Positions 33,451 to 42,127 of a stretch of 64,000 nucleotides of DNA are shown piece after piece. Source of the stretch: a bacterium HR10. GTDB lineage: Bacteria; Acidobacteriota; Blastocatellia; HR10. The stretch spans positions 1 to 64,000 of the forward strand of contig BEHM01000004.1 in the NCBI GenBank assembly GCA_002923315.1, in the 5' to 3' direction. Below the pieces are notes generated by a model. It was not told the DNA's origin. It saw nothing but the letters and a program-made list of their open reading frames with translations, and made no database searches. A program made the position numbers and the translations under genes. The first letter of the stretch is position 1. Each line of letters opens with the position of its first letter.

Positions 33451-34215
33451 ATGAATCAGGAGATGTCGGGCAAGCGCGTGCTCGTCACCGGCGCCTCCAG
33501 CGGCATTGGTCGCGCGACGGCCGAGCGCTTTCTGGAAGCAGGCGCCGAGGTCGCGCTGGTCGGGCGTCGGGAGGCGGCGCTCGCTGAAGTGGCTGCTCCC
33601 TATCCAGGGCGCGCGCACATCCTCGTCGCCGATCTGGCGGATGAGCGGCAGTGCGAGCTGTGCATCGAGCAGGCCGTGGCGAAGATGGGCGGACTGGATG
33701 TGCTCGTGAACGCCGCCGGGATTCTCAAAAGTGGGAGCCTGGAGACGACGTCACTCCAGTTGTGGGACGAGATGATGAGGATCAACCTCCGCTCGATCTT
33801 CTACCTCATGAAGCTCGCCGTCCCGCACCTGGAGAAAACGCGCGGCGCGATCGTGAACGTCTCCAGCGTCACGGGATTGCGCTCATTTCCCGGCGTGCTC
33901 GCCTACTGCGTGAGCAAGGCGGCGCTCGATCAGCTCACGCGCTGCGCGGCCCTGGAGTTGGCGCCGAAGGGCATTCGGGTGAACGCCGTCAATCCAGGCG
34001 TCGTGCGGACGAATCTGCACCGAGCCGGGGGGATGAGCGAGGAGGAGTACGCGGCCTTCTTGCACCGCAGCACGACCACGCATCCACTCGGGCGCGTGGG
34101 AGAGCCGCGCGAGGTCGCCGAACTCATCTACTTCCTGGCGAGCGATCGGGCGAGCTGGATCACGGGCGCGACGGTGAGCATTGACGGCGGGCGCGCGCTC
34201 ACGTGCGCTCGGTAG
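33451..34215 (+). CDS. Short-chain dehydrogenase/reductase
   Basis: 254 residues, classical SDR: cofactor motif GASSGIG (near 14-20), NAAG, catalytic serine in NVSSVTG, and YCVSKAA (Tyr-x3-Lys), ending WITGATVSIDGG. The residue pattern after the second strand (LVGRREAAL) suggests NADP(H) preference, an inference. The substrate is unknown. A strong GGAGGAGG site precedes the ATG, 18 bases after the amidohydrolase stop. The 3' end overlaps the convergent DUF309 gene by 17 bases. Confidence 0.88.
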   Translation: MNQEMSGKRVLVTGASSGIGRATAERFLEAGAEVALVGRREAALAEVAAPYPGRAHILVADLADERQCELCIEQAVAKMGGLDVLVNAAGILKSGSLETTSLQLWDEMMRINLRSIFYLMKLAVPHLEKTRGAIVNVSSVTGLRSFPGVLAYCVSKAALDQLTRCAALELAPKGIRVNAVNPGVVRTNLHRAGGMSEEEYAAFLHRSTTTHPLGRVGEPREVAELIYFLASDRASWITGATVSIDGGRALTCAR

Positions 34216-34573
34216 GGGGCGCGAGGATAAGCCGCGGGACAGGAGCGCGCGCCGGGTCCCCGAAGAACCGCCGAAGCTGCTCGGCGAAATCGGCCACATC
34301 GAGCCCGTGGAACGGCGTGGGGACGTCGGCCAAGCGCGCCAGCGCGCGCTCGACCAATCGGCGCGCTCCGCGCAGATTCCCGCGCCGGAAGTGGTGGAGG
34401 GCGACGGCCGCCTGGATCAAGCCGTGGTAGAAGAGCCGCTCCGTCCCCGTCGCACGGCGCCAGAGGGGTTCGAGCACCTCATGCGCGGCGAAATACTCCT
34501 CTGCGTTGAAGAGAGCGACCGCCTGAAGATATTCGAGCGCCCCTTGGTCAGATCGCATCTCTCCCGTGTCCAT
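34199..34573 (-). CDS. DUF309 family protein
   Basis: 124 residues, all helical. The family signature is seen in ALFNAEEYFAAHEVLEPLW and the following LFYHGLIQAAVALHHFRRGN. DUF309 proteins are small cytoplasmic helical-repeat proteins of unknown function. The ATG at 34573 lies three bases after the gyrA stop, so translation is probably coupled to gyrA. An alternative in-frame ATG at 34558 has GGGAGAG immediately upstream. The 3' end overlaps the convergent SDR gene. Confidence 0.82.
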   Translation of the reverse strand: MDTGEMRSDQGALEYLQAVALFNAEEYFAAHEVLEPLWRRATGTERLFYHGLIQAAVALHHFRRGNLRGARRLVERALARLADVPTPFHGLDVADFAEQLRRFFGDPARAPVPRLILAPPTERT

Positions 34574-34576
34574 AGA

Positions 34577-37036
34577 TCATGCCATCGCACTCATCGCTCC
34601 GTCTTCTTCCTCCCGGCCAACGAGCGAGGCCGATGCGACGGCATCCTCGGCGGCGAGCCTCATCAGGCGGATGCCCTGCGTGCTGCGCCCGGTCTCCCGG
34701 ATCTCGGAGACTTCCAGGCGCAAGACCTTCCCCTGCGTGGTGATGAGCATGACTTCATCGTCCTCGCGCACGGGCATGACGGCGACGACCTGACCGTTGC
34801 GCTCGGTCGTGCGGACGTTGATGATCCCTTTGCCACCGCGCGCCTGAACGCGATAGGCCCGCAGCGACGTCTTCTTGCCAAATCCCTTCTCGGTGATCGT
34901 GAGCATCTGCTCATCGCCGCGCACGGCGGCGACGCTCACCACGTAATCCCCCTCGCGCAGCTCGATCCCGCGCACCCCGCGCGCCTGCCGCCCCATCGGC
35001 CGCACGTCGTTCTCATCGAAGCAGATGGCCATCCCCTGGCGCGTGGCGAGGAAGATCTTCTTCCGCCCATCGGTCAGCTCCACGGCGATCAACGCATCGT
35101 CCTCGTCCACGCTCATCGCGATGAGCCCACTCGCGCGCAGGGTGTCGAACTCCGAGAGCGCGGTCTTTTTGATCACCCCCTTGCGGGTGACCATGACGAC
35201 GTATCGGTCGGGGACGAACTGTCGGACGGCGACGATGCCGGCGACCTTCTCCTCACCGGTCATGTGCACGAGGTTAGTGATGGCGCGGCCGCGGCTCGCC
35301 GCTTGCGCCTCGGGGATCTCGTGGGCCTTGATGTTGTAGACCTTCCCGCGATTGGTGAAGACCATGACGGTGCTGTGCGTGGAGGCGACGAAGACCTTGG
35401 TCACGAAATCTTCGCCGCGCGTCATCATGCCCGAACGGCCGCGCGTGCCGCGGCTCTGTTGCCGGAAGACCATCAGAGGCGTCCGCTTGATGAATCCGCT
35501 GTGGCTCACCGTGATGACGACCTCCTCGTCGGGGATGAGATCCTCCAGCTTGAACTCCGCCTCCTCATCCACGATCTGCGTCCGCCGCGCATCGCCGAAC
35601 TCCTTCTGGATGGCGCGCAACTCGCGGATGATCACGTTGCTCAGCGCGCGCTCGCTCCGCAGGATCTCCTTCAGCTCGGCGATGCGCTTGATGATCTCCT
35701 CGTACTCCTCGACGAGCTTCTGCCGCTCCAGATTCGTCAAGCGCTCGAGCTTCATCTCGAGGATCGCGTGCGCCTGCGCCTCGGAGAAGCGGAACCGCCG
35801 CACGAGCGCCTCGCGCGCCTCCCGGCCCGACTTCGAGCGCCGGATCAGCGCGATGACGGCATCCAGGTGATCGAGCGCGCGCTTGAGCCCCTCCAGGATG
35901 TGCGCCCGCTCCTCGGCGCGCCGCAGCTCATAGTGCGTGCGCCGACGCACGACCTCGCGCCGGAAGGCGATGAATTCCTGCAACGTCTCCAGGAGATTGA
36001 GGACCTTCGGCTGCCCGTTGACGATGGCCAGATTGATGACGCCGAAAGTCTCCTGCATGGGCGTGAGCTTGTAGAGCTTGTTCAGGATGACCTGCGGCAC
36101 GGCCTCGCGCTTCAACTCGATGACGATGCGCATCCCCTCGCGGTCTGATTCGTCGCGCAGATCGGCGATGCCCTCGATCTTCCGCTCGACGACGAGCTCG
36201 GCGATCTTCTCGATCAACTTCGCCTTGCTCACCTGATACGGGATCTCGGTGACGACGATCGCCTCCCGTTGTGCGGAGCCCCGCCCGATGCGATCAATGG
36301 CCGCGCGCGCGCGCATGATGATCGTCCCGCGCCCAGTCAGATACGCCTGCCGAATCCCCTCGCGCCCATAGATGTAGCCTCCCGTCGGAAAATCCGGCCC
36401 CGGGATGAAGCGCATCAGGTCCTCGACGGTCGCCTCCGGATTCTGCAACAGGTAGATCGTCGCCTCGATCACCTCGCTCAGATTGTGCGGGGGGATATTC
36501 GTCGCCATCCCCACGGCGATGCCCGAGCTGCCGTTGACGAGCAACTGCGGGAACCGAACAGGAAGCAGCGTCGGCTCCTTCAAGGACTCATCGTAATTCG
36601 GCTGAAAGTCCACCGTCTCCTTGTCAATATCGGCCAGGACCTCCTCGGCGATCTTCGCGAGCCGGACCTCGGTGTAGCGCATCGCCGCCGGCTCATCCCC
36701 ATCAATGCTCCCGAAATTCCCCTGCCCCTCGATGAGGGGGTAGCGCATGGAGAACGGTTGCACCATGCGCACGATCGTCTCATAGACAGCGGCGTCCCCG
36801 TGCGGATGGTACTTCCCGATGACATCGCCGACGACGCGCGCGCTCTTCTTGAACGGCTTATTGTGGGTGTTCCCCAGCTCGTACATCGCCCAGAGGACGC
36901 GCCGATGCACGGGCTTGAAGCCATCGCGCACATCCGGCAGGGCGCGACCGATGATGACCGACATCGCGTAATCGAGATAGCTGCGCTTCATCTCCTCATC
37001 GAGATTGACCTGCAGCTTCTGTTGCGCTTCCATCAT
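34577..37036 (-). CDS. gyrA: DNA gyrase subunit A
   Basis: 819 residues. The breakage-reunion domain has the catalytic tyrosine Y121 in AAMRYTE and the preceding GQGNFGS. The C-terminal beta-pinwheel has the GyrA box QARGGKG near 731-737, which identifies gyrase rather than topoisomerase IV. The quinolone-pocket sequence [11 protein letters not shown] has Ala82 where E. coli has Ser83, and Glu86 in place of Asp87. The start is the ATG at 37036 because GGGAGGAAGGGAC lies directly upstream; an in-frame codon at 37108 has no such support. The gene is flanked by the PP2C and DUF309 genes; gyrB is not in the window. Confidence 0.95.
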   Translation of the reverse strand: MMEAQQKLQVNLDEEMKRSYLDYAMSVIIGRALPDVRDGFKPVHRRVLWAMYELGNTHNKPFKKSARVVGDVIGKYHPHGDAAVYETIVRMVQPFSMRYPLIEGQGNFGSIDGDEPAAMRYTEVRLAKIAEEVLADIDKETVDFQPNYDESLKEPTLLPVRFPQLLVNGSSGIAVGMATNIPPHNLSEVIEATIYLLQNPEATVEDLMRFIPGPDFPTGGYIYGREGIRQAYLTGRGTIIMRARAAIDRIGRGSAQREAIVVTEIPYQVSKAKLIEKIAELVVERKIEGIADLRDESDREGMRIVIELKREAVPQVILNKLYKLTPMQETFGVINLAIVNGQPKVLNLLETLQEFIAFRREVVRRRTHYELRRAEERAHILEGLKRALDHLDAVIALIRRSKSGREAREALVRRFRFSEAQAHAILEMKLERLTNLERQKLVEEYEEIIKRIAELKEILRSERALSNVIIRELRAIQKEFGDARRTQIVDEEAEFKLEDLIPDEEVVITVSHSGFIKRTPLMVFRQQSRGTRGRSGMMTRGEDFVTKVFVASTHSTVMVFTNRGKVYNIKAHEIPEAQAASRGRAITNLVHMTGEEKVAGIVAVRQFVPDRYVVMVTRKGVIKKTALSEFDTLRASGLIAMSVDEDDALIAVELTDGRKKIFLATRQGMAICFDENDVRPMGRQARGVRGIELREGDYVVSVAAVRGDEQMLTITEKGFGKKTSLRAYRVQARGGKGIINVRTTERNGQVVAVMPVREDDEVMLITTQGKVLRLEVSEIRETGRSTQGIRLMRLAAEDAVASASLVGREEEDGAMSAMA

Positions 37037-37118
37037 CGTCCCTTCCTCCCTGGAGAAGTCATCCTCAGCGACGCGCGAGGGCGCCATCGCGACGGTCCCT
37101 TCGGACAAGACGCATCAT

Positions 37119-38390
37119 TCAACCAGGCACCACCCCGCGGAGGGCGAGCGACGGTCCCTCTTCAGGTTCGACGTGGCGCCGATCGTGAACCGAGAGGTAC
37201 CACCACGTGGAGAGCACGGCGCCAAAGAGCAATAGCAGGAGCAGGATGAGCAAGGCCCGAGCGACGGTTCGCGAGGGGATTCCCGGCAGCTCCCCCTCCG
37301 GCGGATCGTCGGCGAGGCCCGGCGCTTCAGAGGATCCCTGCGAGCCACCCCGATCCTCCGCCCCCCTCTCCTGCGCATCCGGGTGAGCGTCCTCGCGCCG
37401 CGTCGTCCCCGGACCGCGCGTCCCATTGGCGACGGGAGCGGGGACGAAGCGAACCAGCTCATCCCAGAGTTCTGGCTCCACGACTTCAGGAAGCCGATCG
37501 TCCCGCTCAATGTGCAGCGGAGCAGGCTCCTCGTCCTCCCGTGCTTGCGGAAGCGCATCACCGTCAAACCGCGCGAGCAGGACGGTGATATTGTCCTCAC
37601 CGCCACGCTCCACGGCCAATTGCACGAGCGCGTTCGTCGCCTCCACCAGATCCGACGCTCCGAGGATGATCTCGCACATCTCCGGCGCGGTGACCTTGCC
37701 GGAGAGGCCATCGCTGCAGAGCAACACGTGATCCCCGCGCCGCACCTGCACGCGGTCCATGACGATCACCGTATGCGGATGCGCGCCCAAGGCCTGAAGG
37801 ATCACGTTTCGATAGGCGTGCCGTTCGGCCTGCTCCTCGGTGAGGAATCCCGCCTCGACCAGATGATGAACGAGCGATTGATCCTTCGTGAGCTGACGGA
37901 TGCGCCCGGCGCGAATCATGTACGCCCGGCTATCCCCCACCTGCCCGAGATAGAGCCATCCCTGATGGTACGCAGCCGCCGTGAACGTCGCCCCCATGCC
38001 CATGAGCTCCGGATGCTCCTGACTCTTCTCGTAGATGAGGCGATTCGCCTGCTCCAGGGCCAGACGCAATCGTTCGGAGAACGGCAGGTGCGCATAGAGG
38101 GCTCGGGCATCGAACCGATGCAGCAGGCGCGCGACCGTCGTGACCGCCAAATGGCTCGCCACCTCGCCGGCCAGAGCGCCCCCCATGCCATCGGACACCG
38201 CGAGCACGATCCCAGAGGGGCCGATCTCCCAGCGCCCGACGCCATCGGGCACGCATGCGCCATCGGCCGCCGTCCAATATGCTCCTCGCTCCACGTCGAG
38301 GATGAGGAAATTGTCCTCGTTGTTCGGTCGCACGAGCCCGACATCCGTCCGGGCATGCCAGGTGACGATCACGCGCTGCTCGTCTATCAT
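37119..38390 (-). CDS. PP2C-type serine/threonine phosphatase with C-terminal membrane anchor
   Basis: 423 residues. The phosphatase domain (about 1-265) has the metal-binding motifs DVGLVRPNNEDNF, VSDGMGG, GDSRAY, CSDGL and EDNITVLLA. A disordered acidic linker (about 270-370) leads to one transmembrane helix (ALLILLLLLLFGAVLSTWW) and a short tail, so the catalytic domain faces the cytoplasm. Such phosphatases usually reverse Hanks-type kinases; no kinase gene is near. The start is assigned to ATG 38390 because a minus-strand TATAAT ends seven bases upstream, predicting a leaderless transcript. ATG 38399 would overlap that -10 but has GGGAG upstream. Confidence 0.88.
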   Translation of the reverse strand: MIDEQRVIVTWHARTDVGLVRPNNEDNFLILDVERGAYWTAADGACVPDGVGRWEIGPSGIVLAVSDGMGGALAGEVASHLAVTTVARLLHRFDARALYAHLPFSERLRLALEQANRLIYEKSQEHPELMGMGATFTAAAYHQGWLYLGQVGDSRAYMIRAGRIRQLTKDQSLVHHLVEAGFLTEEQAERHAYRNVILQALGAHPHTVIVMDRVQVRRGDHVLLCSDGLSGKVTAPEMCEIILGASDLVEATNALVQLAVERGGEDNITVLLARFDGDALPQAREDEEPAPLHIERDDRLPEVVEPELWDELVRFVPAPVANGTRGPGTTRREDAHPDAQERGAEDRGGSQGSSEAPGLADDPPEGELPGIPSRTVARALLILLLLLLFGAVLSTWWYLSVHDRRHVEPEEGPSLALRGVVPG

Positions 38391-38397
38391 ACGGGAC

Positions 38398-38426
38398 ATT
38401 ATACGGCTCCCGACCCGGGATTTCGA
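38398..38426 (-). promoter_or_regulatory. Promoter of the PP2C gene (leaderless)
   Basis: On the minus strand TCGAAA (38426-38421), 17-base spacer, TATAAT (38403-38398), then seven bases to ATG 38390. Confidence 0.5.
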
Positions 38427-38451
38427 GCCACATCGTGACAGGCGCGATGGC

Positions 38452-39594
38452 TCACAGGCGCGCGAGCGCGCGATCGAGATCGGCGATGATGTCCTCGACA
38501 TCCTCGCAGCCGACCGAGAGGCGAATCAAGCCGTCGGTGATCCCGAGTCGCTCGCGCTCCTCCCGCGGGATACTCGCATGCGTCATCGTGGCCGGATGAG
38601 AGATCAACGTCTCAACCCCTCCCAAACTCTCGGCCAGGGTGCAGAGGCGAACGCTCTCCAGCACGGTGCGCGCCCGCTCCAGCGATCCCACGTCGAAGGC
38701 GACCATGCCGCCGAAACCCGACATCTGGCGCCGGGCCAGTTCGTACTGCGGATGTGAGGGCAAGCCCGGATAGTAGACGCGCTCGACCCGCGGATGCTCG
38801 GCGAGGAATCGCGCGACGGCGCGCCCGTTCTCATCATGCTGCCGCATGCGCAGGGGCAACGTCTTGATCCCTCGCAGCACGAGCCAGGCATCCAGCGGCG
38901 CGATGATCGCCCCGGCTGCGTTTTGCACGAACCGAATCCGCTCGGCGTCCTCGGCGTCTCGCACCACGAGCGCCCCACCGACGCTGTCGCTGTGGCCGTT
39001 CAGATATTTCGTCGTCGAGTGCACGACCACATCGGCCCCCAGTTCCAAGGGCCGTTGAAAGTACGGACTCATGAACGTATTGTCCACGACCACGCGGATG
39101 CCGCGCGGGCGCGCCAGCTCCGAGATGGCGCGAATGTCGGCCAGGATCATCAAGGGATTGGTCGGCGTCTCCAGGAAGATCATCCGCGTCTCCGGACGAA
39201 TCGCGCGCTCCACGTGCGCGACCTCGCGCGTGTCCACGTAGCTGAAATCAAGACCGCACTGGCGCCACACGCGCTCGAACAGCCGGAACGTCCCCCCGTA
39301 GACGTTCTCGGAGACGATCACATGATCGCCCGCGCGCAAGAGCGCTTGCACGAGCGCGTTGATGGCCGCCATCCCCGACGCGAACGCAAAGGCCGCCGTC
39401 CCTCCCTCCAGCGCCGCCAAGCACCGTTCCAAGGCGAATCGCGTCGGATTCTGCGTGCGCGCGTACTCGAAGCCCTTATGCTTCCCCAACCCCTCCTGCG
39501 CATAGGTCGAGGTCTGATAGATGGGGACGCTCACGGCGCCCGTCGCCGGATCCGGCTCGCTCCCGATGTGAATCGCCTTGGTCGAGAATCTCAT
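38452..39594 (-). CDS. Cystathionine gamma-synthase/lyase-type PLP enzyme
   Basis: 380 residues of the Cys/Met metabolism PLP family: PIYQTSTYAQEG, YARTQNPTRFALE, SGMAAINAL, the PLP lysine K196 in HSTTKYLNGHSD, and SLGGVETLISHPATMTH. It makes or cleaves cystathionine (or uses O-acyl-homoserine); MetB and MetC-type activities cannot be separated by eye. The ATG at 39594 shares a base with the stop of the peroxiredoxin gene (TGATG), showing translational coupling. A GTG one codon upstream is possible. The link of sulfur amino acid metabolism with a thiol/selenol peroxidase fits antioxidant physiology. Confidence 0.88.
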   Translation of the reverse strand: MRFSTKAIHIGSEPDPATGAVSVPIYQTSTYAQEGLGKHKGFEYARTQNPTRFALERCLAALEGGTAAFAFASGMAAINALVQALLRAGDHVIVSENVYGGTFRLFERVWRQCGLDFSYVDTREVAHVERAIRPETRMIFLETPTNPLMILADIRAISELARPRGIRVVVDNTFMSPYFQRPLELGADVVVHSTTKYLNGHSDSVGGALVVRDAEDAERIRFVQNAAGAIIAPLDAWLVLRGIKTLPLRMRQHDENGRAVARFLAEHPRVERVYYPGLPSHPQYELARRQMSGFGGMVAFDVGSLERARTVLESVRLCTLAESLGGVETLISHPATMTHASIPREERERLGITDGLIRLSVGCEDVEDIIADLDRALARL

Positions 39595-40175
39595 CACTCC
39601 CTCTCCTTCTTCCCGCTCAAGATCGAGCAGGCCTGGCGCGCGCCCGATGGATCAATGGCCGACGCGCCCTGCTCGATGTGGCGGATGATCCCCTCCTTAT
39701 CAATGACAAAGGTCGTGCGTCGCGCGACGCCGCGTTCCTCGTCCAAGACGCCGTAGCGTCGGGAGACCGTCCGATGGAAGTCACTGAGCAAGGGATACGT
39801 GACGCCCAGATCCTCGGCGAAGCGCTTGTTGGCGAAGGGGCTGTCCACGCTGATGCCCAGAATCTGCGTGTCCATCGCTTCGAATTTGGCCACATCATCC
39901 TGATAGGCCTTCAATTCGCGCGTTCAGCCCCCGGTGAAGGCGAGCACATAGAAGGCGAGCACGACGTTCTTCTTCCCCTTGAAATCGGAGAGCCGCACGG
40001 GGCGATTGTTCTGATCCGGCAACGTGAAATCAGGGGCCGGGTCCCCCACCTTCAGAGAGGTCACAGGCGCGTTGCCCTCTTGAGAGCGGTCCGCGGGCGA
40101 CCCCGCGCCCAGAAGCGTCAGGGCGAGCATCAGGCTCCCCCCAGCTGCGATTCGAAAACATCTTCTTCCCGTCAT
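39594..40175 (-). CDS. Probable selenocysteine-containing exported peroxiredoxin (AhpC/Bcp family)
   Basis: 193 residues if the in-frame TGA at 39926-39924 is read as selenocysteine (residue 84). Residues 1-30 form a signal peptide ([20 protein letters not shown]). The thioredoxin fold follows: [32 protein letters not shown], then [11 protein letters not shown], where homologues have the peroxidatic cysteine, and [18 protein letters not shown]. Frame, family alignment and termini are continuous across the TGA, and there is no other lesion. A candidate SECIS hairpin starts six bases after the TGA. One cysteine near the C-terminus (RQACSIL) could resolve the selenenic acid. Start ATG 40175 has GGGGGAGG. 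The product should reduce peroxides in the periplasm. No selABCD genes are in the window. Confidence 0.8.
39882..39917 (-). promoter_or_regulatory. Candidate bacterial SECIS element
   Basis: Immediately after the in-frame TGA (39926-39924) the mRNA can fold with outer stem GAATT/AATTC (39917-39913 with 39886-39882), inner stem GGCC/GGCC (39909-39906 with 39891-39888) and upper stem ATCA/TGAT, capped by loop GGA (39900-39898). The apical loop begins 24 bases after the TGA and contains guanines, in keeping with the known spacing (about 16-37) and loop preference for SelB recognition. Confidence 0.62.
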
Positions 40176-40241
40176 TGATCCTCCCCCCAATTGTGATCCC
40201 CGCTCACACCTTCAAGAGATCGCCAGCCTCCCAGGCTGCCC

Positions 40242-40823
40242 TCATGTCCCGGGCTTGCGCACCTCGCGCACGCGTTCGAGATACCTCCCCGTCTCCACCT
40301 CGATGCGCACGACCTCTCCCTCCTTGATGAACTGCGGGACGAGAACCTCCATGCCGTTCTCCAGGATCACGGTCTTATAGGTGCTCGTCTCATGCTCGCG
40401 CAGTCCGGGCGGCGCCGAGACGACCCGCAGCTCCACGACCTCCGGAAAGACGACGTTCACCGGCACGCCCTCGTACATCTCGACCGGGATGCGCATGTTC
40501 GGCTGCAGGAATCGCTCGCGATGCCCGATCGCCTCGCGCGGGAGGCTGATCTGCTCGAACGTCTCCGGGTTCATGAAGTAGAAATCCTCGCCGTCCGTGT
40601 AGAGGTACTCCATCTCCTGGCGCTCGAGGATCACGTCCTCGAGCTTATCGTTGGGATTGAAGCGCCACTCCTTGATGTGCTGAGTCCGAAGGTTCCGAGC
40701 CTTGGCGAACACCATCCCGCCGAACTGCCCGCCGCCGGCATGGTATTCGGCCTCGATGACGCGGTACAACTCGCCCTCGATTTTGATCACCATCCCGTCT
40801 CTGAGGTCGGCTGCCACGATCAT
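40242..40823 (-). CDS. efp: Translation elongation factor P
   Basis: 193 residues with the three beta-barrel domains of EF-P. YLYTDGEDFYFMNPETFEQI is the family signature, and the C-terminus VRIEVETGRYLERVRE matches the domain III signature. EF-P relieves ribosome stalling at polyproline stretches. The tip loop that normally carries a modified Lys or Arg (E. coli Lys34 in KPGKGQA) reads HAGGGQFGG, with Gln33 at the tip. This copy therefore cannot carry lysinylation or rhamnosylation there. Start ATG 40823 with GGAGGA upstream. It is followed by the peroxiredoxin gene after 66 bases. Confidence 0.93.
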   Translation of the reverse strand: MIVAADLRDGMVIKIEGELYRVIEAEYHAGGGQFGGMVFAKARNLRTQHIKEWRFNPNDKLEDVILERQEMEYLYTDGEDFYFMNPETFEQISLPREAIGHRERFLQPNMRIPVEMYEGVPVNVVFPEVVELRVVSAPPGLREHETSTYKTVILENGMEVLVPQFIKEGEVVRIEVETGRYLERVREVRKPGT

Positions 40824-40858
40824 ACCTCGTTCCTCCGATGTGGCTTCGCCTCGCCTTT

Positions 40859-40887
40859 AATGTACGCGCTCCCATCCGGGAGCGCAA
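40859..40887 (-). promoter_or_regulatory. efp promoter with an inverted repeat in its spacer
   Basis: On the minus strand TTGCGC (40887-40882), 17-base spacer, TACATT (40864-40859). A perfect dyad GCGCTCCC-N4-GGGAGCGC occupies 40866-40885, covering the spacer and part of the -35. It is a possible repressor site or just a hairpin between the divergent promoters. A rightward TATACT lies at 40922-40927. Confidence 0.5.
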
Positions 40888-40995
40888 GAGCGCCCCCTTT
40901 CCTGGCGCGAGGAGCGTCGCGTATACTTGAGGGGTGAAGCGGTGATCCTTCGCGAGGAAGAGAGCGCATGGCAGGCCGAGGAGTTCAAAGCGACA

Positions 40996-42120
40996 ATGGT
41001 CTCACTGGCGAAGAAGAATCTGTTTCACGATCGCGTCCGGTTCCTCGTCGCCCTGATCGGCATTCAGTTCGCCGTCGTGCTCATGACGCTGCAGATCGGT
41101 TTCCTCCTGAAGTTCATGACCAACGCCTCTGTCCTCATTGACCACATCGAGGCCGATCTCTGGATCACGGCGAAGAACTTGAAGAATTTCGATTTCGGCC
41201 TCCCCTTCTCCGAGCAGAAGCTCTACGAGGCGCGACGCGCTCCCGGCGTCCTCTGGGCCGAGCGCTTCCTGATGGGCTTCAGCTACTGGAAGATGCCCGA
41301 CGGCGGACAGGAGACCATCCAGGTGATCGGCTTCAATCCGGAGACGCGAATCGGCGCGCCGTGGGACATCGTCGAGGGCGATCTGACCGATGTGAAGTAC
41401 TTCAACCAGATCTTCATCGACGAAGCGGATCGAGCGCGCCTGGGCTTCCCCCGCGTGGGCGACGAGGTGGAGATCATCGGCCAGAGGGCGCGCATCGCGG
41501 GGATCACGCGCGGAGCGAAATCCTTCACGGGCAGCCCATTCGTCTTCACTTCGTTCAAGAACGCGCTCAAACTCTCGTTCATCCCCCCGGGGCAAACTGT
41601 CTATATCCTGGTGAAGGTCGCCCCCGGTTATGCCGTCGAGGAGGTGAAACAATATCTGGCCGAGACGCTCACCGGCGTGGACGTCTACACCAAACGGGAA
41701 TTCAGCTGGAAATCGCGGCGCTATTGGCTGCTGGTGACGGGAGCGGGCATCGCCCTGCTCAGCACGGCGCTCCTCGGTCTGTTGATCGGGACGATCATCG
41801 TGGGGCAGACGATCTACGCATCCACGATTGATCATCTCCGGGAGTTCGGGACGCTCAAGGCCATCGGCGCTTCCAATGCCGATCTCTATCGGATCATCAT
41901 CGCGCAGGCCCTCATCGTGGCCCTGATCGGATACGCGACGGGGATGCTTCTCTCCCGCATCTTCTTGCACGTGGCGCGGCGGGCGGGGCTCGAAGCGTAT
42001 CTGCCCCCGGAGGTGCTCCTGGCCATCTTCGGCCTCACGGTCCTCATGTGCGTGAGCGCTTCGATCATCTCGATCTACAAGATCACGAAGCTCGATCCCG
42101 CGCTCGTGTTCCGGAGTTGA
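40996..42120 (+). CDS. ABC exporter permease (DevC / MacB-FtsX type)
   Basis: About 374 residues. It has one N-terminal membrane helix (LVALIGIQFAVVLMTLQIGF), an extracytoplasmic domain of about 210 residues, and three C-terminal helices ending in ISIYKITKLDPALVFRS, the classic end of MacB/DevC permeases. With the following ATPase and adaptor it forms a tripartite exporter; DevBCA exports glycolipid and MacAB exports macrolides or peptides. The start is uncertain: ATG 40996 fits family N-termini, while in-frame GTG 40942 and TTG 40927 lie beside the -10 at 40922. The substrate is not predictable. Confidence 0.83.
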   Translation: MVSLAKKNLFHDRVRFLVALIGIQFAVVLMTLQIGFLLKFMTNASVLIDHIEADLWITAKNLKNFDFGLPFSEQKLYEARRAPGVLWAERFLMGFSYWKMPDGGQETIQVIGFNPETRIGAPWDIVEGDLTDVKYFNQIFIDEADRARLGFPRVGDEVEIIGQRARIAGITRGAKSFTGSPFVFTSFKNALKLSFIPPGQTVYILVKVAPGYAVEEVKQYLAETLTGVDVYTKREFSWKSRRYWLLVTGAGIALLSTALLGLLIGTIIVGQTIYASTIDHLREFGTLKAIGASNADLYRIIIAQALIVALIGYATGMLLSRIFLHVARRAGLEAYLPPEVLLAIFGLTVLMCVSASIISIYKITKLDPALVFRS

Positions 42121-42127
42121 AGCGCCT

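Noticed and set aside
39594..40175. Reading the peroxiredoxin as a pseudogene with a nonsense mutation.
   Set aside because: The stop is TGA only, lies exactly at the catalytic Cys position, is followed by a SECIS-like hairpin, and the rest of the frame is intact and translationally coupled to the next gene.
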